From positions 1-43,960 of the forward strand of contig FMBT01000583.1 in the NCBI GenBank assembly GCA_900095095.1: a DNA stretch of 43,960 nt, written 5' to 3'. The position numbers and the translations under genes were made by a program. The notes under the pieces were generated by a model. That model saw only the letters and a program-made list of their open reading frames with translations. It was not told where the DNA came from and searched no databases. Position 1 is the stretch's first letter; each line of letters begins with the position of its first letter. The stretch comes from Fragilariopsis cylindrus CCMP1102 (lineage: Eukaryota; Bacillariophyta; Bacillariophyceae; Bacillariales; Bacillariaceae). Of the stretch, positions 1-10,652 are shown one piece after another.

Positions 1-1157
1 CCCTGGATTGCTGCACCCTCAAATGTCATCATAGATCTTTCATTCTTTTATTTCAAATAAAATAAAATAAAAAAAATAAAAGGAGTGCGAAATAGTTGAA
101 ATAATATGACAGAGAAAAAAAAAAACAGGAGTGGAATCAGAACAAAATTAATCAACCAGTGTAATTTGTTTAGTCGATTCGTAATATAAGATTGGTAGGA
201 AAAATGTCGTATGTGTATATGTACTCTATGCTAGACTGTAGTGAACAGTAATACACGGCATTGGTCGATTCTACTTACGAAAGACCAGCAAGTTGGTCAG
301 CCCCACCCTGATCAGTTTTCTCATTGAATAATAATGATCAGTAAACGCTGTGGCGATTTCATCTGCACTCATTGTTGGATATTTTTGTATTTTAAAATAT
401 TTGTAAGAAGACAAATGAAAGGAGGACGGGCGAGTGGATACAGTGTATGTAAAAAGTAATCAAAGTTATGGTAACAACAAAAACTGTTTCAAAAGTGAAA
501 ATAAAAGGGATGATTGAAATAGGAAATCAAAATTCAAAATACAAAATAAAAGGGTTATTCCACGGTGTAGTTTTGTGGCAGTGAATTTCTCGTTGTTCAT
601 TCATTCGTTCGTCTGTCCTTGTCCGTAGAGCAAGCCAGGCGCGTAAAAAGAAAAATGAAGAAAAAACTACGCTCGCTCGGCAATACGACAAAAATAGTTG
701 CGCCAAGATTTCGTCCAAACACACCTAGATTTTAGGCGGAAACAAAAGCAAAAGCCAATAATAGTTAATAGAACACAATCCCAACGAACGACATTCAGAA
801 GATCTACCTCATTGATTTGTGTTTTAAGCAACAAACACACAAGCAACCATCAAGTAAAATAAGACGAATACTGTAGCTAGATAGTAGTAGTAGTAGCTGG
901 TTTATCTGTTGCATTGGACTCTTCCATTAGAATAATATCGAAAATAGGAGGAATCAAGTAGCAGTTTGTTGCAACTAACTAACTAACTAAGTAACTACCA
1001 ATTCGTTTCGACCATAAACATTCAATCAAAATCAGTATCATCAGATTATCGTAGCGGTAATTTACAGAATCATGATACGAAGTCACTCCGAAAATTCTTA
1101 ATCGAAAAACTTTAGCATCGTCGATGGAAAAAGAAAATAATGATAATGTAGGGAGGG
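1..1157. other. Intergenic region / 5' flank, no supported gene
   Basis: AT-rich sequence with no convincing reading frame. Short frames here have low-complexity translations and no recognisable motif. The last few hundred bases, rich in CAA and AAC words and in the short CTAA repeat near 976-990, probably serve as promoter and 5' leader of the gene starting at 1158. Confidence 0.5.
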
Positions 1158-1174
1158 ATGTCACGACAGTTTGA
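1124..1174 (+). promoter_or_regulatory. Upstream ORF overlapping the next start codon
   Basis: A 16-codon frame starts with ATG at 1124 and stops with TGA at 1172-1174. It overlaps the presumed start of the main gene at 1158 in a different frame. If the transcript leader includes 1124, ribosomes starting there would pass the main start, which could lower expression. This is inference: the transcript start is unknown, and the true start of the main protein could differ. Confidence 0.3.
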
Positions 1175-3206
1175 GAATCTACAAACATCAACAGAAGCAG
1201 AAGCAGCAGCAGCAGCTGCAACAATAGACGAAGAAAAGAAAGAAAGTGAAACAGAAACATCATCAGCAACAAATCCTAATCATTTCTATAGTTCCATAAA
1301 ACGTGGATTGATCGGCGCTTCTTCGACATCTGCATTTAATAAGCCTCCAATAGATAATAAAACAACAACAACAACAACAACAACAGATAATAATAATACA
1401 GAAAAAATCGCAAGGCAGGTTGTTGCTAAATTACAACAGGAGGCGTTGCTGGGTGGTAATATAAATAAAACAACAGGAACAGGAACAACTCCAATTCATC
1501 GTAGAGCGTCTCCCATTGCAAGGATGCGCGATAATAGTGTTCAAGAGGCGGCCTCGATTGATGTTGATGCACATGGATTACGGTTTAAGATGGCTGCTGA
1601 TACCAGCAATAGTAGTCCAACTAGAAGTAGTAATAATAATTGGTTTAAGATGGCTGCTGATACCAGCAATAGTAGTCCAACTAGAAGTAGTAATAATAAT
1701 AATAATAATAATAATAATATAAATATAAAGGAACCCATATCCGACAAGGAAATGAAAAAGGAAAAAAGACGTAAATGGAAAAAGAAAATGAAAATTGCAC
1801 AGGCTAAAAAACGGCAAGAAAGAAGATATTTAGATGATAACAATACAGTTATGTCATCAAGTCAATTTGGTGGTAGTCGTAGTAATCCTGTATATTCTTG
1901 TGTCTTGGATAACGTAGAAGGTACGAAACTATTTGCACGATTTACACAATGTGCGGGTGCTACCGTGGATGATGGTGCTGTTAGTGAATATGGATACTAT
2001 AGCGAATACGGGGGATCATCAGCTGGGAGTACAGGAATAGGATACTATTCAGATGACTACGATGATGATGATGATGATGACGAAGAAGTAAGTGCTCTCA
2101 GTGCAAGCGTACCTAGACGGAATGGCAAACAACTACAACAGCAACGACAACGACAACGAGGGAGATCACGAAAGAGTAGACAGAAACCACCATCACGGGA
2201 ATCATCTACCGATCGATCATCGATGGGTACATCTGTAGATACTACAGTTTTAGAAGAAATGACAGCATCTTTTCTTTCCACCGGGGATGATACTACAGTA
2301 TATGGAGAGCAAAGCGAAATATCGGAGTCTCTACAACAGCAACGACAACGACAGAATTCTACCAAAATAAGATCGTCGTCGGAGGTGCCCTTGGTTGCCA
2401 CAGTTGCAACTTCCGAAATCGGAAATTCGAATCCTACAGATTATGCTGCCTTTGTGTCGGGGATGTCAAATGTTCAGCCGTCGTTTGATCCTTTCAAGAT
2501 CGATGAAAATATGATCAACAACGAAAATATTGTTATTCCATCCACTCAAAATCCGATAGTATTACCTCGTTTCGGGACGAACCGACATCTATCTAGTAGT
2601 GGTACTCATATAAAATCACGCAATCCAACAACAATGAACTTACAATCAGAATCTAGTGTTGTCAAGAAGTTCATTGAAGATTTAAAAAATAGGGGTGAAT
2701 CAATGCTTTGGCATCAAGAAACATCCGCCATGAATCCTACGAATGTTACCATACGGTTGAAAAAGGGATTTGTTTCCGATGGTACCTACTGTGCACCACG
2801 ATTGATATGGACGGACCCAAGGAAGGATCAGAATTATGGATTAGACATATTCGATATTCAATCATTGGAACGTGCCGATGTTCTACTAGTACAATTGGAA
2901 ACTTTCCCCTGTGCGATACCAGGACGGAGCGTTTGTTTACACTTGAAAAACTCTACCAGTTTTATATTTGAAGCGGGAACGGAAGAGGATGCGTTGCGGT
3001 TTGTTCGGGGAGTACGATGGATCGTTGCTCGTTTGGCTTATAACCTTGTCATAGGCAACCTTGATGTGAGTTGCGAGCTACTCGAATTAGGCATAATGGA
3101 TGCTAGATCACCAAGATCAACTCTTATGGAATTTGATTGGTCTCGTGCTATGGATGATGTGACTGAGCATTTGGTTGAAAAAACTCTGTCATCGACTATG
3201 ATCTAG
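1158..3206 (+). CDS. Low-complexity protein with C-terminal PH-like domain
   Basis: Predicted 682 aa. Residues 1 to about 500 are hydrophilic and disordered: Ala run, Thr run near 70, a duplicated 20-residue segment with an Asn run at about 142-190, a Lys/Arg-rich basic stretch at about 195-220, an Asp run near 305 and Gln/Arg repeats. From about 502 to the end the sequence becomes well ordered, with alternating beta-type segments (TIRLKKGFV, CAPRLIWTDP, SVCLHLKNSTSFIFEA) followed by a helix containing FVRGVRWIVARL. That order of strands then a C-terminal helix with a conserved Trp (about 621) resembles a pleckstrin-homology fold, so a membrane- or protein-docking role is possible. The PH assignment is by pattern only, and no substrate can be named. 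The gene converges on the kinase gene to its right. It could instead be a diatom-specific domain. Confidence 0.7.
   Translation: MSRQFENLQTSTEAEAAAAAATIDEEKKESETETSSATNPNHFYSSIKRGLIGASSTSAFNKPPIDNKTTTTTTTTDNNNTEKIARQVVAKLQQEALLGGNINKTTGTGTTPIHRRASPIARMRDNSVQEAASIDVDAHGLRFKMAADTSNSSPTRSSNNNWFKMAADTSNSSPTRSSNNNNNNNNNINIKEPISDKEMKKEKRRKWKKKMKIAQAKKRQERRYLDDNNTVMSSSQFGGSRSNPVYSCVLDNVEGTKLFARFTQCAGATVDDGAVSEYGYYSEYGGSSAGSTGIGYYSDDYDDDDDDDEEVSALSASVPRRNGKQLQQQRQRQRGRSRKSRQKPPSRESSTDRSSMGTSVDTTVLEEMTASFLSTGDDTTVYGEQSEISESLQQQRQRQNSTKIRSSSEVPLVATVATSEIGNSNPTDYAAFVSGMSNVQPSFDPFKIDENMINNENIVIPSTQNPIVLPRFGTNRHLSSSGTHIKSRNPTTMNLQSESSVVKKFIEDLKNRGESMLWHQETSAMNPTNVTIRLKKGFVSDGTYCAPRLIWTDPRKDQNYGLDIFDIQSLERADVLLVQLETFPCAIPGRSVCLHLKNSTSFIFEAGTEEDALRFVRGVRWIVARLAYNLVIGNLDVSCELLELGIMDARSPRSTLMEFDWSRAMDDVTEHLVEKTLSSTMI
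1582..1701 (+). repeat. Two-copy 60-bp in-frame tandem duplication
   Basis: Two near-identical 60-bp units (1582-1641, 1642-1701) encode FKMAADTSNSSPTRSSNNN twice, followed by an AAT run coding for Asn. The period is a multiple of three, so the frame is kept. It looks like a recent slippage or unequal-exchange event within the disordered N-terminal half. Confidence 0.9.
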
Positions 3207-3570
3207 CTTAACTATTACATTATATAAGCATTTGAGAAAAAGAAGAAAGGAAAAAACACACATAAAATAATAAGTAAGAATGGGACAAATGGTGTAAATA
3301 CTATTAATACTAATATTAATACCAAATTATGAAATTAAGAGAAGTAACTACAATTCTTTTTTTAAAATATGATGGAACTTCTGTCGTATTTTGTTTTTAC
3401 ATTTTAATACACAATTTTGTCAAGTTTCTCTTCTCGACGGCAACTACTGATGGCGATGCTGATAAAATGAATGATAAATTCGTTTATATATATAAATCCT
3501 TGAATCATATAATATGATCCGTACGTGGTTTTTGCATCTTCCTTTCGCATTAGCTACCTCACCTAATCTA
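3207..3570. other. Convergent intergenic spacer
   Basis: 364 bp separating two genes that end towards each other. It is AT-rich and must carry both 3' ends and polyadenylation signals, but no single signal can be picked out. A 62-codon frame at 3329-3517 has no recognisable features. Confidence 0.5.
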
Positions 3571-4718
3571 TCATCTCACTTCGTCGAGATCCACGGTTTC
3601 TCCTTGTTCAAGTCTTCTTTCCAGTTCGATTAGTCGTCCAACTCCATTGATCATGGTATTAATAAGCTGAACTTCACTTTGTCCAAGTCGTTCAGAATTA
3701 GCTATATCAAATATACCCGTATACGTTCCACCGGATTGTTTGTCTTTAAACCTACTAGATGCCTCCAAACAGAGTCGATCTAGTAGTTCATCGAATCCAG
3801 GTTGCTGTCCCAATCTGTTTAGTTTAATAAATACTGAAGCACGTAAGGCTGTTCCCAAATTTTCAGGTGAAGTATTAACGAATCCGTATCTAGGATGATA
3901 GCAGAATGCATGACCACGTTTGTGCAACGATTGCTCTACTTGCGTTAGAGCTCGACTAAGACGTTCAAATACCGCCGAGAGGTCACCACCGTTACTAGTA
4001 GCAACAATACGAAGATGATCTTCCTTATTCAACCACATCACAAGATCGGGATTGTCATTTCTACCGTTATTAGTACTATGAGCTTTGCCAGCATCATTAT
4101 CGCTCACTGTGTAGACCCCCCTGCCGTCCGGCCAATCGCGCCCGATCCCTGCTGAAATATTATATTCATCAGGATCATGGAAGAGAATATGACGATTGAT
4201 AAGATCCTCGTGTTGATCATTCGACATATCCATAACTCGTAAATAATTTCCACCACGAAGCCCTCCATTATTGTTGTAATTTCTTAAGATTTTATCATCG
4301 TCATCGTCATCGTCATCGTCATCAACATTATTATTGTTATTACTATTTATACCATTCCAATCTTCATCGACAAAAGCCTCAAACAACTGTTCCAATTTTC
4401 GTCTTTGTGATCGACTAATAACAGGAGAAAATGGAAATCCCTTTATAGAACGAGCTACTCGCATACGTGTTTTTAAGATGTAATCCCCATTTGGATCCAA
4501 TTTTTGTTGTAGTACGTAATTGGGATTGAGATTTGTGAATTGCCGACGCATCTTTGTAGGACGACGACCCGCTACAACAACGGTAGACGACGACGACGAC
4601 GACGACAATGATGATGCCAACGTCGTAGATGGTTTTAGAGGCATCACACACTTAGTATGACTGTTGCTATTGTTTTTGTTCGATCTGATTTTATGATTGT
4701 CTTTGCTATTCAAATTAT

Positions 4719-4750
<32 letters not shown>

Positions 4751-5412
4751 AAGGATAAGGACGAGGATGCTGCTGCTCCTGTTTGTGTCTCGACGAAATG
4801 ATAATGATGATAATCTTCGATGACGGGAACCAATAAATCAGCAAATATGCTATAGGATTCTTCATCACCTGCGTAAACACCTGTTCCTCTAGGTGGCTTT
4901 GCCCCGAACGGTAAACAAACGCCTGATTTTATGATATCTTCTAACGTAACTCCATTTTTCGTTTTTTTGTCCTTGAGTGATGCATACACTTCGGGGGTTA
5001 AATATCGTCGTAGGTAAGAACGGGAACCGAATCTAGACAAATCCGGATAGGAAGGATCATCGCTGCCGTTATGATTCTTCTTAGTTTGTGCGGCTGCTGC
5101 TGCTTCACACGCGGATCTCATCATAAGGCCGTTAAAGTGATTACTATGAATCATAGACCATAGATTGCTGGTCAGTCCATTAATATTGTTGTTGCCTTCC
5201 ACTAGTAAAGATGATTTTTCTAGTAGATGATGGCCATCATACTCGTAATTCTTTACTCTTTGCTGATTTTCTTCACCAGATTCAGCAGCAGATTCGTGCT
5301 CATCGAAATTCTTCAGATATGAAACTCCAAATGTCCCACCGAGAATAACGGCAATTCCGGAAATTACTCTAGCGGCGTCTGCCTTACCTACAAATTTGGA
5401 TGTCGACGTCAT
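3571..5412 (-). CDS. Guanidino (creatine/arginine) kinase-family protein, active-site Cys replaced by Ser
   Basis: Predicted 613 aa, ATP:guanido phosphotransferase family, which reversibly moves phosphate from ATP to a guanidino compound for energy buffering. Residues 15-33 are hydrophobic and may be a mitochondrial or membrane anchor. The small N-domain spans about 137-205 (LTPEVYASL, VYAGDEESYSIFADLL, VIED). The catalytic domain spans about 295-605 with LNPNYVL, RSIKG, RDWPDGRG, NKEDHLRI (usual NEEDHLR), NLGTALRASV, and FDIANSERLGQSEVQ near the C-terminus. Resemblance is closest to creatine kinase. Two things are odd. The reactive Cys before PxNLGT is Ser515 (TSPENLGT). The flexible substrate loop (SGGTYTG) is shorter than the creatine kinase loop. 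Asn/Ser/Asp inserts at 221-285 and 357-385 lengthen it well beyond the usual 350-420 aa. The family is clear; activity and substrate are uncertain. Confidence 0.88.
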
Positions 5413-5425
5413 GAAGCTGCTTTAT

Positions 5426-5645
5426 TTTGTTCTATCCCTCTAGTAACTATTCTTTTGCTCTCTTTTTTTTATACCAATATTTTGTTCTATCCCTCTAGTA
5501 ACTATTCTCTTGCTTTCTTTTCTTTATACCAATATTTTGTTCTATCCCTCTAGTAACTATTCTCTTGCTTTCTTTTCTTTATACCAATATTTTGTTCTAT
5601 CCCTCTAGTAACTATTCTCTTGCTTTCTTTTCTTTATACCAATAT
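5426..5645 (+). repeat. Four tandem 55-bp repeats upstream of the kinase gene
   Basis: Units start at 5426, 5481, 5536 and 5591 with TTTGTTCTATCCCTCTAGTA and each ends in ATACCAATAT. The three right-hand units appear identical; the first differs at a few bases. The array begins 14 bp upstream of the minus-strand kinase start at 5412, so it occupies the 5' leader or core promoter. The near identity points to recent expansion. Confidence 0.92.
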
Positions 5646-6548
5646 GAACAAATAATGATCTAACCTTATCTCGAAAATGAATGTTTTATATGTTAAAGTT
5701 CTTTAGAAATGATGTGATCGTGATAGCACCGGAGGCCAATGGGCAAAGGTGCGAGAATGATATGAGTGATCGAGTCATGCTTTTTTTTTTCACGCGTTAC
5801 GTCGCATTATTACACAGCACACAGCACATCAAAAGCAAAGAAGAAGAATTGATGAGGCGAACAAGAATATCATCGAATCTGAAACTGAAAAAATTAGAAT
5901 GATTTTAATGAATCAATCGTGTATCGAATCATGAATCGACTCAATCGACTGGCTCATTTCGAATTTCCCCTAAATAGTAATAAGGGGGAAAGCCGTATCC
6001 ACAGGAAACTAAATTTTCGAAATTATGCAAGAGTGCAGATTATTTACCGGTAAGATGTCGTGAAGTTTGTAAAAGGTTGAGAGCCAAACAAGCATCAAGA
6101 CTTTATTCACTTGTAATCTTAATGCAATAAATCATCGCTCTACTGTGGTATTGCAACTAATACCTTGGCTTACAGATTCCAGCAACAATCAATGCAACAG
6201 GAAGATCACACGAGAAAACATGATATAAGACACTTTCCAGCTTTATAGGTTTATTTTTTGATATCGATTTTGATTCTCAGAACTTGCATTCCTATTTCGT
6301 GAAACAATAATATATACAAATAAAATAGCAAATTATCGGTATTGGTATCGGTATCGGTATTGGAGAAATAACAAAGCAAACAGAGAAATAGAAGAAGGAA
6401 TAGAATTTGAACGGGGCGTATATTTTTCATCCTTTCGGATATATATATACTGCAGAAGTACCTGTATAGTTGATATTCAGGAGCCATTACTTTTTATATA
6501 CGAATAATAAGAATAATACGAATCTAATATATATAATAATAATATATA
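5646..6548. other. Divergent intergenic region, no supported gene
   Basis: About 0.9 kb between the kinase (-) and TAF8-like (+) starts; it presumably holds the distal promoter of one and the promoter of the other. It includes short GGTATC/GGTATT repeats near 6336-6362 and TA-rich tracts just before 6549. A 73-codon frame at 5681-5902 has no motif and is not called. Confidence 0.5.
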
Positions 6549-8239
6549 ATGGATACAACCGTCGTTAAGGATGAGATTTATTCCTTCGAAATCGCTCGAC
6601 GGGTCGTTGGACGAGCGGCGTTACATTTGGGTATAGATAGTATGACCGAACAAGCCTTGGATGTAATGGCTGATGTTTTGTTACAGTATTTAACTCGAAC
6701 CGGACAGGCCTTATCACATCTCGTAGAATCCTCCCGTCGAACCTCAGCACATGTTAACGTCTTAGATACATTCCAAGCTTGTCAATTGGTAACATCTCCG
6801 GCTGTTGGACGGTTACATCTCCAAGAACCTGAAGAAGAAGAGGAAGAAATATTATCCCCAACAAACAACAACAACAACAACAGTACATCCGCCGATGGTA
6901 CGTCATTGTCGACGTCCACAAATAATGGCAACAGCAACACTGCGAATGGTAATACATCTTCGTCGTCTGCCAATCCTAGTAATGGTAGTTCAATGAAATC
7001 TTCGCAGAAGTCGTCTTCCTATTCTGTGACAGGTTGGCAAGGTCTGGCCGAATTTGTTTTTGGTCCGAAATGGTTGGAAGAAAAAGATGAAGAGGACTTA
7101 ATTGCCCCATTAATAATGAATGCCACCAACATCGATGAGAATGGTGAGGGTCGTCCACTTTCTTCGGGTGGTGCAGGAGGTAAGGCCCTTCCGTCCGCTC
7201 TTGCAGACGTTAGAGAGGATACTGATGGTATTGGTGTTGGTGGGGATAATCTTAACCAATACGGACGTAAACGAAATCGACAACGGGGAGGATGGGATGC
7301 ACCCTATCCAGACGGTGTACCAACCTTTCCTCGAGCATCTGCGACTTGCGCTAATCCACATGCATTGCCAGCAAAGGTAACAGGAGGAATAGATACTACT
7401 AGTGGTGGCGAATCTACCGCATATCGTAAGGTCGATATCGATGCTGAGGAAGCTGCCGAAGAAGAACACGAGGCTATGAATGAATTAGAGGGCATGTCCG
7501 ACGACGTCTTCGCGCCGTCACCAACAACACCAATGGCGACGACAGTTGGTTCTTCCTGGGGGAGTATCAATGGCAATAACAAACGAACATTAGATCGACA
7601 TGATACCGCTAACGACGACGAAGATAATGACGATGACATGCCGCCCACCAAAAAGGTGAAACTAGAAGATGGAAAGGCGGCTAGTAATAAAAAGGGAGAC
7701 AACGACACTGACTCCGCGAGAAGAAAGAAGCGGCGACAAAGACTACCAGTGGCGACGATGAGAAAGAAACTTATGTTGAGGACGACGCAATATCGGACAA
7801 ATTTTTATACGTCCCCTCCTTTTATCCTCGACCACCCTCCACGAAGGTTGTGGTGGATGAAAGACGGACAGTAGTGGACGACCAACAACAGCGATTACTT
7901 CAACAACAACGACAGCAGCAGCAACAACAACAAGAACAACAGGTATCTACCAACAATAATGATCCTCCAACATCTATTGCTGATATCGATTCATCACTGG
8001 GGGTACGATCTTCCCTTGTACGGATGGGTCAAAATAGTTATTGGGGTTCGGGATGGGAACAAGCTTCTACCATGGCGGTTCCAATGGGTCGACGAACGAA
8101 TGATGGTAGTGGAAACACAAACGTTCCTGGAGGAGCAACAGCTATCGCCGAAGTTCCTATCATTCCAATGAACCGTGCAAGCGGATCAAGAGTCAGCAGG
8201 ATTTTGGAGGGATCGATGGATGCGGCTGCTATGCAATAA
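6549..8239 (+). CDS. TAF8: TAF8-like TFIID subunit (histone fold), two exons proposed
   Basis: The first 85 residues (YSFEIARRVVGRAALHLG, ALDVMADVLLQYL, HVNVLDTFQAC) form a bromodomain-associated histone fold, as in TAF8, TAF3 and Spt7. TAF8 pairs with TAF10 inside TFIID in the nucleus to help assemble the polymerase II pre-initiation complex. An Asn/Ser linker follows, then WQGLAEFVFGPKWLEE, WDAPYPDGVPTFPRA and a Lys-rich PPTKKVK stretch that may act as a nuclear signal. The opening frame stops at 7872-7874, but the frame two positions over is open from 7712 and continues with FLYVPSFYPRPPSTK, a proline/aromatic motif of the TAF8 C-terminal kind, then a Gln run to 8239. Removing 7656-7720 (GT...AG, 65 bp, phase 0) joins 6549-7655 to 7721-8239, giving about 541 aa. 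The alternative is a one-base frameshift. TAF8 is preferred over TAF3/Spt7 because of the proline-rich C-terminal part. Confidence 0.68.
7656..7720 (+). other. Predicted 65-bp intron in the TAF8-like gene
   Basis: The donor GTGAAA follows AAAAG, and the acceptor CGCGAG precedes AAGAAAGAAG. The length of 65 is 2 modulo 3, exactly what is needed to connect the two open frames at a codon boundary. Stops in the second frame at 7682, 7685, 7688 and 7709 fall inside the intron. The pyrimidine tract is weak, so a simple indel remains possible. Confidence 0.5.
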
Positions 8240-8632
8240 TAATAATATTAAAATAATATCATAGGTATTCATCTATAATATGTTTATCATCATCGCTCAT
8301 CATCATCATTCTAAACTTGGATACAAATACAGTAGTAAAATCCATGATTTTATCGACTGCCAAAATCTTGTTTGTTGCTTGGATATTTCGAAATATTAAT
8401 GTTTGCATACTATGTTGTATAAACTTAAGACACAGATTAGAAAGAAGAAATAGTCAACTACGTTTTTCTGTGATGTCATTTATTTTGAATCAATATTAAG
8501 ATACAATGTTCGTTTGATCACTCTCTATGTTAAACTACTCAAGTATGAATTGACCTTATGATATATTTCTATACCATACCAACCATTGTCATGAAAAAGA
8601 TTTCAAATCATGTATATGAAGAATCATCTATA
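8240..8632. other. Convergent intergenic spacer
   Basis: 393 bp between the 3' ends of the TAF8-like (+) and glycosyltransferase (-) genes. AT-rich, with TCATCATCATC near 8290; no supported gene. Confidence 0.5.
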
Positions 8633-10081
8633 CTAGTCTCTTTCCGTAATTGGACATGTATGCATACCGGACGTACTAGGTACGTTGTCCTTACCAACTT
8701 CTTCCCAATATCTAACAAAGCCAGGAGGTTGTGCCTTGTCAATCCCATCAAATGCATGGTTATGAAATACATTCAGTTTAAACCCTTTGCTACGCATTTC
8801 CCAAGACCTTTCTGGTGCAAATATTGCTGCTGGTATCGTGACAGCCAATTGATCATCCGGAGATCGACAAAGAAAACAGTCACCGAGCAATGTTTCTAAT
8901 CCATGCTTAACAGGTGGACTACGATAAAAGTCCAAATTTGTAATATGAAAGAACCCATGAACATTTGGAATACGACAAGACTCATCACTATCCCTATCAA
9001 TCAACGTGCGTTCCAAATTACCCGATTTTTTGTTCAGTTGTAAATGACAAGCGCTAGCATTGAAACCCTCCAAAATAAGAGGTTGAAGACTTGATGGAGC
9101 ACTACCCTGAGGAAAGTGATCAAACATAATAATACCATCATTCTTAATAAAGTATTCAACTGGATCTTTTTCCCATGGCTTAGAACAGAATCCATCGGTG
9201 TCTAACCATAGCATATATTTGTAATCGGCCAAAGCAGGATGATGCCATATACGGACAGATCGAAATTCTGCTTGCCATGCATAAGCCAGTCGTGTCGGTG
9301 CACCACCTCCATTCAGCTCTCCACGACAATTCGAAAACCATGTCAAATTGACAGGAGATGAAACATTACATCGTTCCATAAATTTATCGTATCGAGCTGG
9401 AGTGAGGGCTGCAATTTCTTTCTGTAAACCTATATTGTCAATAACAATACTAACCTTAGCAGGAGCCAGCATTTTTTGCAATGATTCAACATCCTCCACA
9501 GGTATAGGTTCCGCAGTGAAGACAATCACATCATAAAGAACTTTATGATTGTAAGCAAAATGCAGTAAGCACATTGATTGTACAACAAGTTTCCATTGGT
9601 GTGGACCATGAATTTTGGTAACAATTGCAACGTTATCATAGCGTACAAATTTTGCTTCCTTCGTTAATGTGCTGCTGTTGTTGTTGTTGTTGTTGTTGTT
9701 TGTTATTGTATAACTGATTGTTTGATTGTTGGCGTTGGTTGTATCACTGATTGTTTGATTGTTGATGTTGGCTGTATCTGGCAGTGTAGACTGTCTCAAC
9801 AACTTATCAGGTGAGGATTGAGTTGTTATATTATTTGTGTCTCGACTATTATTCGTCGTCGTCGTTATTGACGATAAACTTGAACTCCAATTTTTAACAG
9901 TCGGAGCAAGAGAAAGAGGAGAATCAGATTGATATAAATTTGAGTTCGTCGTTCGTCCCCCCGTCAAAAATGCTGTATTACAGAATACGGATGCAACGAT
10001 CGCTAGCGGAACAACTACAAATATCCTCCTCGAAGGAAGAGTACGAGATTCGTTTTCTGCCATAGTGAGGACTATTGGCAT
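8633..10081 (-). CDS. GT15 (Kre2/Mnt1)-like type II membrane mannosyltransferase
   Basis: Predicted 482 aa. A short basic N-terminus (SRR) is followed by a membrane segment at 20-39 and a Ser/Thr/Asn stem up to about 140, which includes an imperfect duplication of NNQTIS and an Asn run. This is the layout of Golgi glycosyltransferases. The luminal domain starts near 145 (VRYDNVAIVTKIHG) and contains the acidic metal-site motif LWLDTDGFC (291-299), DPVEYF, FHITNLDFYRSP (378-389) and SPDDQLAVTIPAAIFAP (407-423). The FHITNLDFYRS block recalls the fungal GT15 alpha-1,2-mannosyltransferase motif around EIANLDFFRS, suggesting mannose transfer from GDP-mannose onto glycans. Family choice is moderate; a GT-A fold enzyme is more certain. 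The second Met at residue 7 is another possible start. Confidence 0.65.
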   Translation of the reverse strand: MPIVLTMAENESRTLPSRRIFVVVPLAIVASVFCNTAFLTGGRTTNSNLYQSDSPLSLAPTVKNWSSSLSSITTTTNNSRDTNNITTQSSPDKLLRQSTLPDTANINNQTISDTTNANNQTISYTITNNNNNNNNSSTLTKEAKFVRYDNVAIVTKIHGPHQWKLVVQSMCLLHFAYNHKVLYDVIVFTAEPIPVEDVESLQKMLAPAKVSIVIDNIGLQKEIAALTPARYDKFMERCNVSSPVNLTWFSNCRGELNGGGAPTRLAYAWQAEFRSVRIWHHPALADYKYMLWLDTDGFCSKPWEKDPVEYFIKNDGIIMFDHFPQGSAPSSLQPLILEGFNASACHLQLNKKSGNLERTLIDRDSDESCRIPNVHGFFHITNLDFYRSPPVKHGLETLLGDCFLCRSPDDQLAVTIPAAIFAPERSWEMRSKGFKLNVFHNHAFDGIDKAQPPGFVRYWEEVGKDNVPSTSGMHTCPITERD

Positions 10082-10652
10082 GGTCGTATTTTATAATCTG
10101 AAAGTTGAATGTTGAAGGATAGAACAAAAACTATCTTACGTATACGTATTTATACTGCAGGCTACAGTTGTAGGCTACAGTACGCTTTCCTCAATGCAAA
10201 GCAACAAAACGCTCTTTATTCTTATTTTTCTTTGAAAATCATCGTTATTTCACTCTATATATTTTTTTCATCGCGGTCATACGCTAACTACTTCAAGTAC
10301 TGTGGAGAGTCCGAAAACTTACTGTGAAAAACTACGAGTTAGTGGTAGTACGGACTAATTTAGCCTAGCTGTTTTCGGGCTGTACATGTAATGTACTATT
10401 ACTACATCATCATGGTATTGAATACCGAAATTGAAACATGAGCGGCGGTCATAATTCACTACTTAATTTTGTTTTATCACACTCTAAGTTACTACTATGC
10501 ACTCGATGACTGGTTTTCGACCAAAAAACAAATGAATGAATCGAATCGAACGAATCGAATCATCAATCAAAAAAAATATGATTATATTCTTATAATTGTG
10601 GGTTGGTTTTAATACTTTATTTTCTTTCATCGCCATATATTACATATACTAC
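10082..10652. other. Intergenic region between two minus-strand genes
   Basis: About 570 bp holding the promoter of the GT15-like gene and the 3' end of the next gene to the right. It includes GAATC/AATCGAA-type short repeats near 10532-10565 and a poly-A tract at 10568. No gene supported. Confidence 0.45.

Noticed and set aside
1541..1843. Minus-strand Leu/Ile-rich frame that looks membrane-like
   Set aside because: It is the complement of the AAT/AAC (Asn) repeat and Lys-rich region of the PH-like gene; the hydrophobicity is an artefact.
5426..5645. Regularly repeated units as a possible CRISPR array
   Set aside because: The 55-bp units are contiguous with no variable spacers, and the sequence is clearly eukaryotic nuclear DNA.
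5681..5902. 73-codon plus-strand frame in the divergent spacer
   Set aside because: No motif, and it lies in a likely promoter region.
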